A stretch of 64,000 bases of DNA from Vanrija pseudolonga (GCF_020906515.1 NC_085855.1:2356001-2420000), one strand, 5' to 3'; counted from the stretch's first letter, positions 45,378 to 58,296 are shown. Made by a program: numbers and translations. Notes: a model not told the origin generated them from the letters alone.

Positions 45378-46901
45378 CTAGTCCGAGACTGACCCAGAGT
45401 TGTCCTTGCAGCTCCACGCCTGCCCCTTGCTACTCGCTACAATGTCGTTGATGGCCCCATAGGTCCCCGCACCGCAGAGGAAGAGGCCGCACAGCAGCAC
45501 AACGACTGCAAACGTCGCGTGGAGCTTGACACCGAGGGTCCTCTCACGCGGCTTGCCCCGCCAGTTGTCGTGGAGCCACATGCACGCGCAGGGGATGAGC
45601 GACGTCCACGGGGGGAAGAACGACCCGTTGAGGCCCATGTACTGCGGGAAGACGGGGATCGACTGGGCAAGGATGAACCCGATGAGCCCGCAGCCGGTGG
45701 TGCAGCTGAGCCAGATGCCCCAGTGGACAGCCGAGTTGGAGGTGAGGAGTTTCGAGCCCCGGAGGAGGAGCACAAAAACCATCTTGGCGACCACGTGCAG
45801 GTAGATTGTCACGGTGGCCACGAGGCCTGGGATCGCGAGGCCGTAGCAGATGCGCTTCAGGAGTGGCCCTGCGGACCCGAGGGCCGGCGATGAGACGTAC
45901 TGCCCACAAAAGTGGTACACGACTGACCCGATGTCGATGTAGACGATGGACGTTGACGCCTGCGAGATGTACATTGCGCGGTTGTACATCCTGTGGTCGC
46001 GCATCTCGCAGAGGATGCCCAGGCTGGTGTCAGTTGGGACTGGTGAGCGTAACTTACAAGGTCGGCGTGGCCGCCACGGACAGGAGGAACGAGGACACCA
46101 TGACCACACCGGTGCCGAAAGGAGGGTGACCGACGACGAGGACGTTCTTGTCCCACGGACCCTCCTGCGGGGCCAAGGCCGGCCGCTCCTGCACGCCGAC
46201 GGCGATGGTGAGTGTGAGGACTGTGGTCAGTGACATCCGGACGCGTGACCCACTGGAAACCATGATGGACAGCACACCTGCCCAGCCGATCCATGTGATG
46301 TGCCCGAGCGTGCGGATGCTGGCGCACAAGATTGCGACCACAGCCGACACTGCGACAAAGACAGACGTGCACGCCGCATGGACTGACACGGCATTGAACG
46401 CGACAGACAGACTGACCATGCAAAAGCCGGACGCGGAGATCATGCCTGGAGTCAGTCGAGCTCGTCGGGTGACGCACTGATTGTCCACATGAACCACATG
46501 GCCCAGTATCCAGTTCGGCCGAACATGACGCCAGCAGCATCGGCCATGGAGTAGACCTCGGGATGCTTGAGCTTGAATTGGCCGAGAGACCAGTTGGCCC
46601 AGGTGACGACCACCTCGACGGCGATGAGACAGATGATGCCGGGCACCATGCCCAGCACCTGGAAGCAGAAGGGGATGCCGAGGACGCCGATGCCGATTGT
46701 CGCCTTGATCATGATGATCGCGGATCCTATCCAACCGACATTGCGATAGTTTGGTCCCTTGGAGTCGATCTCGCCAAACACAGCGTCGGTCACAACGGCT
46801 GGGGCGTCCTTGCCAGCGATCTCGGGCTCATCATGCTCGGCATACACGAGGCTGACGTTGACGAGGTGGCTCTTGTCGTCCTTGGTCTTGATGTCGGTCA
46901 T
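45378..46901 (-). CDS. AAAP-family neutral amino-acid transporter (Mtr-like)
   Basis: Four exons (46478-46901, 46254-46445, 46058-46220, 45378-46023) encode 474 residues. The first membrane segment carries RNVGWIGSAIIMIKATIGIG and VLGIPFCFQVLGMVPG, the Aa_trans signature also found in Neurospora Mtr, the neutral and aromatic amino-acid permease. About eleven membrane segments follow, with HWGIWLSCTTGCGLIGFILA and PVFPQYMGLNGSFF near the end. The N-terminal 50 residues are acidic and cytosolic. Two introns use GTGCGT and GTGGGT donors. Its start codon faces that of a Zn2Cys6 regulator across 542 bp, so it may be that regulator's target. Confidence 0.84.
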
Positions 46902-47443
46902 GTTGACTTGTCGTGTGGGGCCTCATTCCCCGCAATCGCCTTATGTATCGCTTGCTGTGATTGTGGAGATATCGCCATGGCGGCTATCTCTACAGCCCGT
47001 CGGTGTTGTAGACATGGGGGAGATGGAAATATCGAACATTGCGGGGTCACGGGGTGAGATAGCGAGCATGGCGAGTCTGGTGGGCACCGTCTTGGCTCGG
47101 ACAGTTGACTTGGCTCGGGATAGTTCGTTCAGAGGCCGAGGCTGCGGCTTGCGGGCAATGAGGAGGTACGCAAACAGTCACTTCGCGAGATGCTCCCTCT
47201 CGGCAATGAGCCGCCGCAATGTTAAGAAGGATGTTGCAAGTGACTTGGGATGGAGGGAGTTGACATGAGGGAGGAGTTGGTTCAATGTCAACCGCGGGGA
47301 GACGCCGAAGCGACCGACCATCGAGGGTCCAAACAAATCCGAGGTCTCCCCTCCCTTCCCGGCTCCACGCCGATATTTGCCGCGCGCTCTGGCCTTGTTC
47401 CATCTCCCTCATCTCCCTCTCGCTCTAAACAACAAAAGCAATC
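46902..47443. promoter_or_regulatory. Divergent promoter, amino-acid transporter / Zn2Cys6 factor 2
   Basis: The 542-bp gap between two divergent start codons. An AGATAG GATA-type core lies near 47055. No TATA box is obvious on either side. Confidence 0.35.
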
Positions 47444-49973
47444 ATGCCGCCGTCGCCCGACGTCTCCGACGCGCCAGAACCCAAGCGCCAGAAGCGTACC
47501 TACAGAGCATGCTACCCGTGCCGAGCGGTGTGTCCCCCTCTCCGACCCTCACTGACCGCCCGCAGCGCAAACTGAAATGCAACTTTGGCGACCCCGACAA
47601 GCCGTCGAGTGGGCCATGTGCACGCTGCATCCGCGAATCGCGCGAGTGTGTGCGCTCCATGCCCGCTGTTGTACGATATGCCGTTCCCAGTAACGCCGTC
47701 GAGCTCGAGCCGAGCGGAGGGCCGTCGTACCGCCGGGGCGGGGCATCGCACCATTCCCCACCGCCAGCATCCCCTTACCACCCCTCCGACGTCGAGCGGG
47801 GCTACTCGCGTGCTGCATCGCCCACCTCGCTATACTTTCGCCCACGGGAGGCACCCCCGTCCCCTGCACCGGTCACGGCTGATGATGACGACTTTAACGA
47901 GGACACGGACGCGGCGCTGGTGTCGTCGCACCTCCAGAATCCCAATGACGCGCTTCGGTTACTCGCGAGTGCCAGTTCGCTGCGGTATACTGCCCCCAAG
48001 GCGCCAGAACCCTCACCCAGCGCCATCCAGGATGTGTGGTCTCCCACTGCGTCGCCCTGGATGCAGTGGGAGCCGGTGCTCGACGGCGCATTGACCGAGC
48101 AAGAGTCACGGGCGCTGCTCAACTTGTATGTCCTGGAGCTAGAAGCCCTGCTGACTCCAGTTTTGTGCTCCGCATGTCGCCCCTATACCCGCTGGTGCAT
48201 CCACACGTGTTTGATTCGTCGTACCTCGACACCTTGGTTCAGGACGAAGGGCTACTGCTCGGCGCGATCATCGCGATCGCGGCCCGGTACTCAGACGTCC
48301 TCACCAAAGGGCGAGCTCACCGGATTCACGCCGACGTCTCTCAATGGGTCAGGAGCGAGATTTCTCGGCTGATGGACGGCGACTTGACACTCAGGACAGT
48401 TAGCACGGTTGAAGCGCTGCTGCTCTTATCCGAATGGCCCATGCTCACCGACTTTTCGCGGCGTCGCAAGGCTGCTTCCGAGCCAGACTCTGAAGAGGCT
48501 CGGCTGCTCCAGCCGAGCCAGCAGTACGACGCGTACTGCTGGACCAGTATCGGTGGGTGTTATGATAGAGGGGTCGCTGATGGCAGGCTCTGCGGTCAGA
48601 CTATCCCAAGAGCTGGACCTCAAGGCGGCAGTCTTCAAGCCGTCAGACAAACGCGGCGCGGAGGACTGGCAGCAGGACCGAGTCATCAAGACGTGGATCT
48701 GTGAGTTGGGGCCGGTCGGCGGATGTGCTGACCCCAGATTGCCTGAACGCCGAGCAGCACATTGCCAGCCGTCTGGGCCGTAGCGCCGTGATGCAACCCA
48801 GCATGACCTCGCGCTGGTGGGAGTCGCTAGCGGTGCGGTTCGAATCGGTCGTCCCCACCGACCGCTGGGGCTCTGAAGTCTTTGCATTTGGCAACAACGC
48901 ACATATCATGGGCGCGATCCAGCAGCACCTGTGTAAGGCCGTACCCCCTGCCACGCTGACCCGCAGACTGGAGCAAGGAGATCACGAACACACTCCTCCA
49001 GACGGGTGACTGGGAGGCATTCCTTCGCAGCCTGCACCTCGACATGCGGTACATCCGCGACAAGTGCACACATATCCTCAGTGGGTGGATAGCCTGGCCA
49101 CGCTGACTCCTCAGAAATGCACACAATCGCGTCCGACTTGCTTAGCCTCGAGTTCCACTACGTCGTGCTGTACTCCAACTCGCTCGCGCTCCGCTCGTAC
49201 CAGCAGCGTCGGCGACGCGCACTGGCGGTAAGTGCTCGGCCTTGCCGGTCTGACTCCACACCCAGCGCAAAGACCCAGCATGGGAGACGCCCTTCCTCCT
49301 CAACGCGGTCGAGGGGCCGTGGGTCTACGAGGCGCTCTCCGCGGCGCGCCAGATCCTCGACATCACCCTCAACGTGCTCGAGAAGCAGGGCAAGCTCCGT
49401 ACTTGCCCGTCCCGGATCTTCCAGCACATCCTGTTCGCCACGACCTTCCTGTACAAGGCCCTCGCCGTTGGGGTCGTCCAGCACGGCATGACGACGGTGA
49501 TCAGCTTGCTAGATCGCACCGTCTCGGCGCTGCAGCGCGCCGCCATTGACGACCAGCACTTTATCGCCGGATTTGCGGTGCTGCTGAGTCGCCTGGGAAG
49601 GCGGTGGAAGCTGCCACAAGGTGGTGCCCGGGAAGAGGCTGGGGCGCCAGACAGCGTGCTCTCCGAGCGCGATGCAACCCGCCGTGCCCGGGCAGACGAA
49701 CCGGTCGATACCCAACCGGCGCCCCCTCCCGCTATTCCAACACAGCCCGACCCAAGCCCCTTTACGAATGTGGCATTCAGTCCAAGCGATCTCCAGGTGC
49801 CCCGCGGCCAGCAGTGGGACTTGCCGATCGCGGATCACCTGTTCGTCGACGTCGAGCAGCAGGATGTGCTGTTCCAGCCCATTTGGGATGCACAGGCTGC
49901 CACGACCGTGTCGACGACGTCGGGCCTGTATGCTACCCTCCTGGGCGACATCTTGAATCTCGAGGGGCCATGA
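47444..49973 (+). CDS. Zn2Cys6 transcription factor 2
   Basis: Eight exons (47444-47527, 47566-48125, 48161-48552, 48587-48700, 48738-48932, 48967-49080, 49115-49227, 49266-49973) encode 759 residues. The zinc cluster begins ACYPCRARKLKC, then a long loop (FGDPDKPSSGP) and CARCIRESREC, an extended spacing common in basidiomycete members. An intron falls within the first half of the cluster. A Pro/Ser-rich linker with many charged residues separates it from the fungal TF domain (about 220-560), with PLYPLVHPHVF, AIIAIAARYSDVL and SVRLSQELDLKAAV-like text. The C-terminal 150 residues are Pro/Asp-rich. The ATG chosen is the first, 19 codons before the cluster, preceded by a CA-rich leader. Confidence 0.83.
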
Positions 49974-51636
49974 GGGCGCGGGCTAGCTTTAGCTGATGGC
50001 GCTGATGTGAGGACCATAGTTGTTGTAGCACGGGAGGACGAGGGTGCATCTGGGTTGACGCGGCTCCTTGAATCCAGAGCTCCAGTCAAGCGACGACGAG
50101 GCGATGCCCCGAGGAATTGTGAGCTTGCAGCAGGCACCAGAGTAAGTGCCCATCCGCAACCACTGTTGCGGACGATGTACACCCCCAAGTCGTGAGCCTC
50201 CTTGCTTAGTGGGGACCCCAGCGGCCCCCCTTTGCCGTTTTCCCGCGCGTCGCGTTCATCATATCGACTCTTGCGCCATTCTCCCAGGCTTGTTGGAGAC
50301 GGCATCTTGGCACCAAACACGACCGCATGGTCACGGCAACATGTGGTGCTAATCTCGGACCACGCGGCCGCGGGGACGGTGGAGTCGCGTCAGGCTTAGC
50401 GGCGAACTAAGGGTAGGTGGAGCTGCGGCCATACACGGCGGCTGAGGGCGAGTTGGACTGGTCTGCACATGCAGACGCCAACGTCGGCTCTCGTCTACAG
50501 TTTGGATGGACCGGGTTAGGCACAACACTAGGCTGCTAGACTGATTCAAAGTGTCACCACTCGTTGGCCATTGTCGCCATTGCTACCATCTGGAGGGAGG
50601 TGTTGCGTGTGTATTCCGATGCGTCGGACATTCCAAAAAGACTCTCTGTTCCAGAAGTGACAGGCCGTAGGTGACATGCGCAGGCAAGCCACAGATCGTC
50701 GTCAGCTGGTCGAGGGATGGTGAGGGTGGTGGTGATGTGCACGAGCGCATGGCGTGCGAGTCGGCTTCGGTCCGCGGGGCGTGGAGACATCCTGGCTCTG
50801 CATTCGGATTTCGCCAAGCAAGCAAGCAGCGCCATGCTGTCGGATCACCGAGTGTGGTGGTGGTGGGCGGCAGTCGCCTCGGTCGCCTGTGGGTGCAGTT
50901 CCTGACGTTATTGTGGGGCCGGCGGCGAGCGACGACGAGCGAGAGCAGCAAAGAGCGACAGAGACGACGGTCGCCAAAAAAAGTGGCAATTTCCTTGGTG
51001 CGTCAAAATGACCTGAAAAGATAAGAAATGGCGTGATAACTCGTGTCAATGACATTGGATGGTGGAATGACAACATGGTGACGACATTCAGGCCCTGCGG
51101 CGCATGCCGGCGCGTGCGTGCATGCAACCACCACCGCCATGCTCCCGGCGGACACCTGTCAGACACCATTTGTCGCGAAGAGCACGGCATCGGGGAGCCA
51201 GCGAGCGCAGTGCTGGCTCGGTAAGGCCCAAGCCGCGGTAACTGCTCCTCCCCCTGTCGACGCCGCGGCGCAGCGGCCCCCGGCGTCCACAGTTTGCTGG
51301 CCGCTGTCGCACTTGTCCGAGAGGGGGACAGGCCTACGCGCTACTCAACCCAATCGACCGCCGCGCCGCCGCCGCCGCCGCATGGTTTCGACGACGCCGC
51401 CGTAGCCTCGGCCACAGTTCGTGTTCCTTGCTACACATCGCGTCGACCTTTGTAGCATCCTTCTCTTCATCCTCAGCGCCCCGTCGTCCCTGTTGTTGTA
51501 CACATCCACATCCACATCCCTCCCTCGGCTGGGCGAACGCGACGACGCGACAAGACGCCATTGCGACTCTCTGCGCCTGACGCCTACGCCTGACGGCATC
51601 ATCGGTCCCACCGAGGGCCAGGTTTGCAAGCACACC
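49974..51636. other. Intergenic, 1.66 kb
   Basis: Separates two plus-strand regulator genes. ORFs of 60-160 codons on both strands lack motifs. The last 220 bp (about 51420-51636) look like a long pyrimidine-rich 5' leader of the next gene. Confidence 0.5.
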
Positions 51637-54600
51637 ATGAGTGCAACGACATCTACGGCCGCCGCCCCGCCTCCTGCTCCTCCTCCCCTCGCCCTTGCCG
51701 AGCCCGCTGCCGCCGCCACCACCAGCGCCGCCGCCGGCGCAGCAAGCGGCACTAACCCCTCGAAGACTTTGGCCCCTCTTGTCTCCTCACCATCCGTCTC
51801 TCCACCACTAGCAGCCATGCTCGCACCGCCATCCCCAGACGCCGCGAGCAGTAGCAGGTCCAGTCACAGCCTCACACCTGTGGCAGTGACGCCCGCGACG
51901 CCAGCGCCAGCTTCTGCCTCTGCTTCAGGCTCTTCTTCGTCGCCCCCAGCACAGGCCGCAGCACCAGCGCCCACATCCGCTGACCTGAACCCCGCCGACG
52001 TGCGCTGGAAGATGGCCGTTGCGTGCGATGTCTGCCGGCGGCGCAAGGTACGCTGCGACGGCGAGCGGCCATGTTCGCGGTGTGCGCGCGCCGACATCAC
52101 CTGCTCGTTCTCCTTGCCGTAGGTGCTGCACATCTGACCCGAGCTCATGCCCGCCCAGAAAACACATTGCAAGGAGGGTAGAGCATGCCAACGCCGCGGC
52201 GGGGAGTGCAAGCCTGACGCCGGCGCCAACACCGCCTGCCCCAACAGCACCAGTAGACACAGACGCGATACGCCCAACATCTAGTGGAAGCAGCCGTTGC
52301 GCCGCTAGCAAAGACGGCGACCTCGAAGTCGCCGCGCCTCCTCCTCGCGCGCGCAAACGCTCCCTGTCACCGACTGGCCTTTCGCCACTGCGCGAGGTAA
52401 AGGCCAAGGTAGCCAGCGTCGAGTCGCTCCTCACTGTGCCTGCGCCGTCCCCGCGACCGCGGGCACTTTCCGCCTCGGACCTGCCTGTGCGGACAGCCAA
52501 GCCACCACCAGCACCCCTGCCCGCCCGGCGGCCGTCCACAGAAGCTGTGTCTACTGGACCGGCGCACCTCCTCCTGGTCGACGCCGACGACCAGCTGGTG
52601 CATGCCGGCCCATCATCATCCCTGCCCCTCTTTACCCGACTCGGACTTGTCTCGACCATCCAGGTTTCCGAGCACGGCGAAGATGGAGCGGCCGAGGCCG
52701 ACGGCGACTTTTTCACCTGGCACGCGAACCGCAGCATCCCTCTCGTCGCCCCACTCGACGACAAGGTCGACTACCTCGACCTCCTGTTCGATGTGTGTGA
52801 CATTGAACGCATGCACGCGCTCATTGGGCTGCACCTCAACTCGCGTACGTTGGCGCTGTTTCCAGAGGATAACCCACTGACATTTAAAGCAATCTTCTTC
52901 CCCCTCCTCCACGGCCCGTCCTTCTTGGCAGAGTTTGCGGCAGTCACCCGTCGACGCCTTCTATGCACACCCCAGTATGGCGCGTTCCTCATGTCCATCC
53001 TCGCGGCCACCGCGCGCCTTGTCCCCGCCGCGAAGGACCTACTGCCAGCCGAGGAGCGGGGCGATCCAGGACGCCAGTACTACGAGTTTGCCCTCTACCT
53101 CATGCGGATAAGCGGGTCCAAGCTGGATATCCGGTACATCCTCGCGCTGTATCGTGAGTAACGAGTTTCGACAGTAGTGCTGATGCCAGACCTCGCATTG
53201 TACACCCAGGGTAGGGAGCTCTCTGCTGGCGTCGCATCAAGCTACATTGGCGAAGCCATCGGGCTGGCGTACGCTGCTGGACTGCACAAGTCCTACGAGG
53301 GCTTCAACCTCGACCCCATCACGACGCAGATCCGCATCAGACTCTTCTGGGGCCTGTACATCCTCGACACGTCCCTGGCATACGCCCACGGGCGTCCGAG
53401 CCTGATCAAGCTGTCCGACTGCACCATCGACCTGCCCGCGGTGGAGGCCATCAAGCGGACAGAGGTCGTCGACCAGCAGGAGCGCGAGCGCGCCGTCAGC
53501 CTCGCGGCCAGCATCAAGATGCTCGACGTGTTCATCGTGCTTGGGCAAGTTTTGCCCATCATCAACAGCCCCAGGCAGCCAAAGCGCAGCTACCATGACG
53601 ATGGAACGGTGCCGCTCACCCGCTCCGAGCTGTTTGGCCGCACTGCCCACCGCTTAGACAAGATCGACTCCAACCTCCCGGCCTTCCTCAAACTCGACAA
53701 GGACAAGGACCCGATCGGGCCAAAATTCCTCGTGCTCCAGGGGCTTAAAGTGAACGCGGCAATCACGTTTGCTCGCGTGCTTATTGCGCGCGAGGCGCTT
53801 GTAGCCGAGCTCGACGCACCGCCCGCACCGACCCCGTCAGAGGTCCACCACCTGGAGCCGCCGGTCATCATCTCGCCTACCAACCCGGGGGCGCCACGCA
53901 CGCCGGGGAAATCGCTTGCGACGCGGGCCGCGGTGCGCCTCTCCCTCTCCCTCATCCAGATCTACAGCCACTTCCGGCACCAGGGCCTGCTCCAGCACGC
54001 AGACTACACGGCAGTGACACACCTCACGGCCGCTGCGCACACCCTGCTCACTGGCATGGTGAGGTCGGCCGACGTGCTGCACGACCACCGTAGCGACTTG
54101 GTCTCGATCGTCGAGCTGCTTGGCGCGCTGAGTGCCCGCTTCCCTGTCGCCGAAGCGGAGGCGCGACTTATTGCTGAAGTTGGGCGACGACTTGACTCGG
54201 GCGGCAAGGAGGTCCGCGGGCTTGCGCTGCGCATGCTCGCCCGTACAGACACGCAACGGCCACCGGCTCCGGTGCAGGTACCTCAAGGCTCAACAGTGCC
54301 CCTTCCACCGGTGGCGCCGCCACACCCCGACCTCGCGAGGCGCGAGAGTGGCGAGAGCAACGCGAGCAACGCCAGCCGAGGGAGTGTGCTGAGCTTTGCG
54401 AGTAGCGCTGGTGCAGCCAGTGCCGTGACAGAGCGGCCGGTCCAGCACAAACACGAGGACAGAGGGCGTGATCAGACACGAGCACCATTGCGCGAGTTCC
54501 CGCGACCTCACTCGCACGAGCGGACGCCGTCACACGAGCATCATCAGTACGAGCGGCGTGAGCCCGAGCGTGGCGGCCACCACGTGCATAGCGACGAGGG

Positions 54601-54829
54601 CCACTCACACCGCGGCGACGAGCGCGGACACTCTCGCCAGCCGTCCCGGGACCCGCTATGGATCGGAGGGCTCCCCGTTCCGCGGCTTCAAATCTCGCCG
54701 ACCAAACATACACACGAGCGCGAGTACTATGACGACGAGGAGAGGCGCGACGCTGCCTACCAGGAGAGCCATGAGCGCGGGCGGGGCGACTGGCCCCGCC
54801 GGCCGCCGCTCGAGCAGCGCGCAGTGTAG
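51637..54829 (+). CDS. Zn2Cys6 transcription factor 3 (large)
   Basis: Three exons (51637-52118, 52159-53153, 53190-54829) encode 1038 residues. About 125 residues of Ala/Pro/Ser-rich sequence precede the zinc cluster ACDVCRRRKVRCDGERPCSR plus CARADITC, close to the canonical C-x2-C-x6-C-x5-C-x2-C-x6-C. An intron follows 4 residues after the last Cys. The fungal TF domain (about 380-720) includes SSYIGEAIGLAYAAGLHKSY, IRLFWGLYILDTSLAYAHG and RPSLIKLSD. The C-terminal 150 residues are rich in His, Arg and Glu (SHERTPSHEHHQYERREPER), an unusual charged low-complexity tail. Few and long exons set it apart from the other three regulators here. The target is unknown. Confidence 0.84.
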
Positions 54830-55239
54830 AATCGTTGTACATTATGGGTATGCAGGGTTAGCGCAGCGGCGCACAGACAAATGGGCGGGCAGTGCCAAGC
54901 CGTGCAGGCAGTCACCGAGCGAGGTGGGCAGAGAGATTGTCAACTTTCGGAGCATCGGAACTGACCGACAATGGCGTTGTGAGGCGTGGTGGCGACAGCT
55001 CCGCCAGGTCGAGTCGGTCAGCCGCCGTCGGTCATTCAGGTGGGCCTATCCCTGATGCCGTGCTTGTGGCTTGGGATGGTGGCAATCGGACAACCACCGT
55101 CGGTGAGCTTGCTCGTATCGGTCAGCAAGCTCGTATCGGTCAGGATGTAGCCACACAACTCGGTCAGCACATGCTCATCATAGTAGGATACAAGTGAATG
55201 AAAGAATACAGAGACCGGCCGTCGGCACCGGTGGCCGAC
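54830..55239. other. Convergent 3' intergenic
   Basis: 410 bp between two convergent regulator genes. It holds a 15-bp direct repeat and no supported ORF. Confidence 0.55.
55111..55143. repeat. 15-bp direct repeat pair
   Basis: GCTCGTATCGGTCAG occurs at 55111-55125 and again at 55129-55143. Confidence 0.85.
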
Positions 55240-58013
55240 TCATGACCTCGACGAGGATTCGCCGCGCTCGGTCGCTTGAGAGAGGCCAAGCAATGCTTGG
55301 ATCTCTGGTGCGTGCTCGGAAAGGCCATACTCGCCCCCCGTGTGTTCGCCATCGACGCCGCTGTTTGAACTCGCCCCGAGTCCAGTGTCGTCGTTGTGGC
55401 TGCCCTCGCGGCCAAAGTCGGAATACGGCCCGAAAATGTTGGACCCATCGGCATCGGTCGCCAGGCCAACAAAGTCGAAGGACGAGGTGAGGAGCGGCAT
55501 TGCAAGGGGGTTGGAGAGTGGTAGGTGGTTCATCCCTGGGTGGCTTAGCTGGGCCAAAACAACAAGGCCCCTTACATCGGTCCGACTGGGAGCGGGGCGG
55601 ACGACGGACGTGTCCAGGCAACCTGGCCTCTCCCTCGAGCGTGATCTCCACGTCGAGGCGGCGTGCTGCTGCATCGATAATATCCATGCTGCGGGCAGAA
55701 GCCGGGAAGCGCATGCCCAGGTCGCTCAGAAGCTTGGTGGAGAGGCTAAGGGCGGCACGGAACGCCTCGGGGTGCTGGCCGAGTGGCTCCAGTTGCTCTG
55801 GTGTCAAATGCTTGGAGAGGTAGAGCACGGGAATGAGGCCGCGGCCGACCTGGGAGATCTGGTATGAGCAGATTGCGCCACAGTCTGTGTGGGTAAGCAT
55901 ACGAAGCCGTGCTTCACCCACCAGTCAAGCTTCCACGCTGCAGAATCTTGCGCTGCGAGGCGAGCAGGTCCTGCGACCAGTGGAGCAGCTCCTTGCCATA
56001 CTTGAGCGACGGGTACTCGATACCGACATCTGTGTTGTGGACAGCAAACAGATGTCGGTAAATGAAGACCTTGACCCAGGCAGAGAGTGTGCGTAGACGT
56101 TCGACGTGGCAGTGGAAGATATTGTCGTCTTCCATGTCTTGTGACGACGGCGGGAGGTCGAGCGCGCGGTACGTGTCGATCACTGCGGCGTTAGAATGGA
56201 CCTGTCATGGCCACTAACTCTTCAGCTCGTCGTCAAAGTCGAGTGCGCCGTGGTCGCACACACAGCCCTCGGGATGGACAGCCGTCTCGCGGATCCTCCT
56301 CTTGCCTTGAGAGATCTGGTTGATCACGCTCGAGGCGGTGCAGCCGGGAATGTTGATCTTGTCAATGGCACGTTCGAGAACCATGTACAGGCGGACACAG
56401 GCGCGCTGGTATGGGAGATAGGTTGGGCCGCCGAGGGTCAGGCGTTCGTTGGTCGAGTTGACGTCGAGGGGGATTTCGTCAATGTCGATTTCTAAGGTCA
56501 GCGATGGGGTTGGGGGAGAGGACTCACCAGAGAGCCGTAGCATCGGAGGGCGACCATATGCCATCTGGATCCTGGGGAGTCAGCTAGGCACGAGGAGAGA
56601 GGTAGCTCACTTGTCGACACAGAACACGGCCCACAGTGTCCTCGCGCGAACGGCGACCTCGTTCCTCGCAAAGGTCTGGGTGTAGACCTCGACACTGGTA
56701 GGTTAGCGGCGTCGATGTGTTGTGTCACCCACTTCCTGTGCAGTCCAATGTCCAAAGCGCGTGACACGGCCTCGTTGGCCAGGGTGTGACCCATGACCAC
56801 GCCGTTGGGGCCTGACCCGCCGTAGCAGTACATGGCGAGGTAGAAGACGGATTGGATAGAGGTGAGGGTCGACCAGTCGGCTGTGGGGTAGCGGCGACGG
56901 ACCTGCCAGTCTGGGGGTGTCAGACAAGGGGAGCGGGGGGCTACTTACACAGGTCGAACAGCGCCTCGCTTGGATCCTCCTTGGTTGTCCGTCCCGCTCC
57001 GCTCTCTCGACACGCCAGCGCGCATATACTCAGCAGCAGACAGATGAAGTCCGGCTTGCAGCGCTCCCTCGGGTCCTGCGACACTTCCACAAACTCGCGA
57101 AGCAGAAACGTTGGCCAGAAGAGGTACGATGTTTCAAGGAACTGACGGACGAGGGTCCAGATCTGCGTGTCAGAAACGATCGCAGCGTAGCTACTCACAA
57201 TAGTGAGGCCGACCTGCTCGCTCAGTTGAGTCCACAGACCTTCATCCACCACACCCTGCCCCTTGCTACCTCCCGCATCGCGCTCTTCAGGCGGCGGGAC
57301 AGTCAGCAGTGGAGGGAGGAGTGGATTAGCTGGCATATCAAGCAGGAAGCTGAGCGGGTCATCCATCCCAGAGCCTGGCTCGGGATTGACGAGCTTGTGG
57401 TGCTCATGGAGGTACTGCAGCAGCCCGAGGCCCGAGCTGAACGACAGACTCGTGTGACTCCCTCGTTCTGTGCGGTAGATTGTGTCGTAGGGAAAGGCAA
57501 GGCGGAGGAAGCGGCCTTCGCGGGGGACCAGCGGCCAGTCGTTTGTCACAGCGTGCCTCCTTGGTGCCGCGGCCTCGCTCGACGAGGGAGCAAAGCCAGC
57601 AATGTCCGCATCATGCTTTATCGGTGTCGATCCACCTGGCCTCCAGTCTTCGCAGGTTACACCGGCTGTGATACACGGCTCGCATGGTCGCAAATCGCCG
57701 CACTGGGTTGGCGTTAGCAGATGGACGCGGGTGGGCGGCATGCTCCGACGTGGCTTCGGGAAAGCACCTCGCGGGGGGCTGGCGGGCTGCCCTCGGGCCC
57801 CGGGGCTATCACAACGCATCACAACACCGAGGTGCATCCCAAACTTACCTTGGACTTGCGTGCACGACACCTGTCACATGCCTGTCGGATGCGCGAGCGC
57901 TTGAACGGGCGATGCGCGTCTGGGTCTGTGCTGCCCGAGGCAGCGGCCGTGACGGCTGCGACGGCGGCCGCCGTGGTACTTGGGGACGTTTCTTTTGGGT
58001 TTTCGTGTTCCAT
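55240..58013 (-). CDS. Zn2Cys6 transcription factor 4
   Basis: Ten exons (57849-58013, 57199-57702, 56949-57162, 56733-56910, 56611-56694, 56528-56571, 56219-56491, 55922-56182, 55576-55884, 55240-55535) encode 775 residues. The cluster reads QACDRCRARKSKCGDLRPCE then PCITAGVTC; an intron of about 146 nt splits it after KSK. The fungal TF domain (about 230-560) includes SVFYLAMYCYGGSGPNGVVM, ALDIGLHRK, RARTLWAVFCVDK and MAYGRPPML, the layout of Xlr1/XlnR-like and related sugar regulators. The C-terminal 100 residues are polar, with DDTGLGASSNSG. One donor is GTTAGT. The start codon faces that of an IlvD/Edd dehydratase across 283 bp (to 58297), so that gene is the likeliest local target. Confidence 0.84.
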
Positions 58014-58180
58014 CTGCGGGGATGCTGTGCGGGGGGATGCTAGGGCTTGCTGAATGAGGCCTCTGATGAGTGAGTCGAGGATGGAGAGAGACGAGAGAGG
58101 GACGAGTTGCCGCTGCAGAGGGAAAGAGTGCGATGGAGAGATGCGCAAAGCCGCGGATGTTTCCTATTAAAGGGTGCAAT

Positions 58181-58192
58181 CGGAGATGTCCG
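58181..58192. promoter_or_regulatory. CGG-N6-CCG palindrome, candidate Zn2Cys6 site
   Basis: An inverted CGG pair with a six-base spacer sits in the gap between the divergent regulator and dehydratase genes. This is the geometry bound by dimeric Zn2Cys6 proteins such as Ppr1. Binding by the neighbouring factor is inference. Confidence 0.5.
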
Positions 58193-58296
58193 GCGGGTCA
58201 CCTGGGCTCTTATAGGCCCCACAAGGACGGACGACTGCAGTTGTCTTATCCCCCTCCTCGCCAATCCACGTCGAGCACAGTGTAAGCAAGGCAAGA

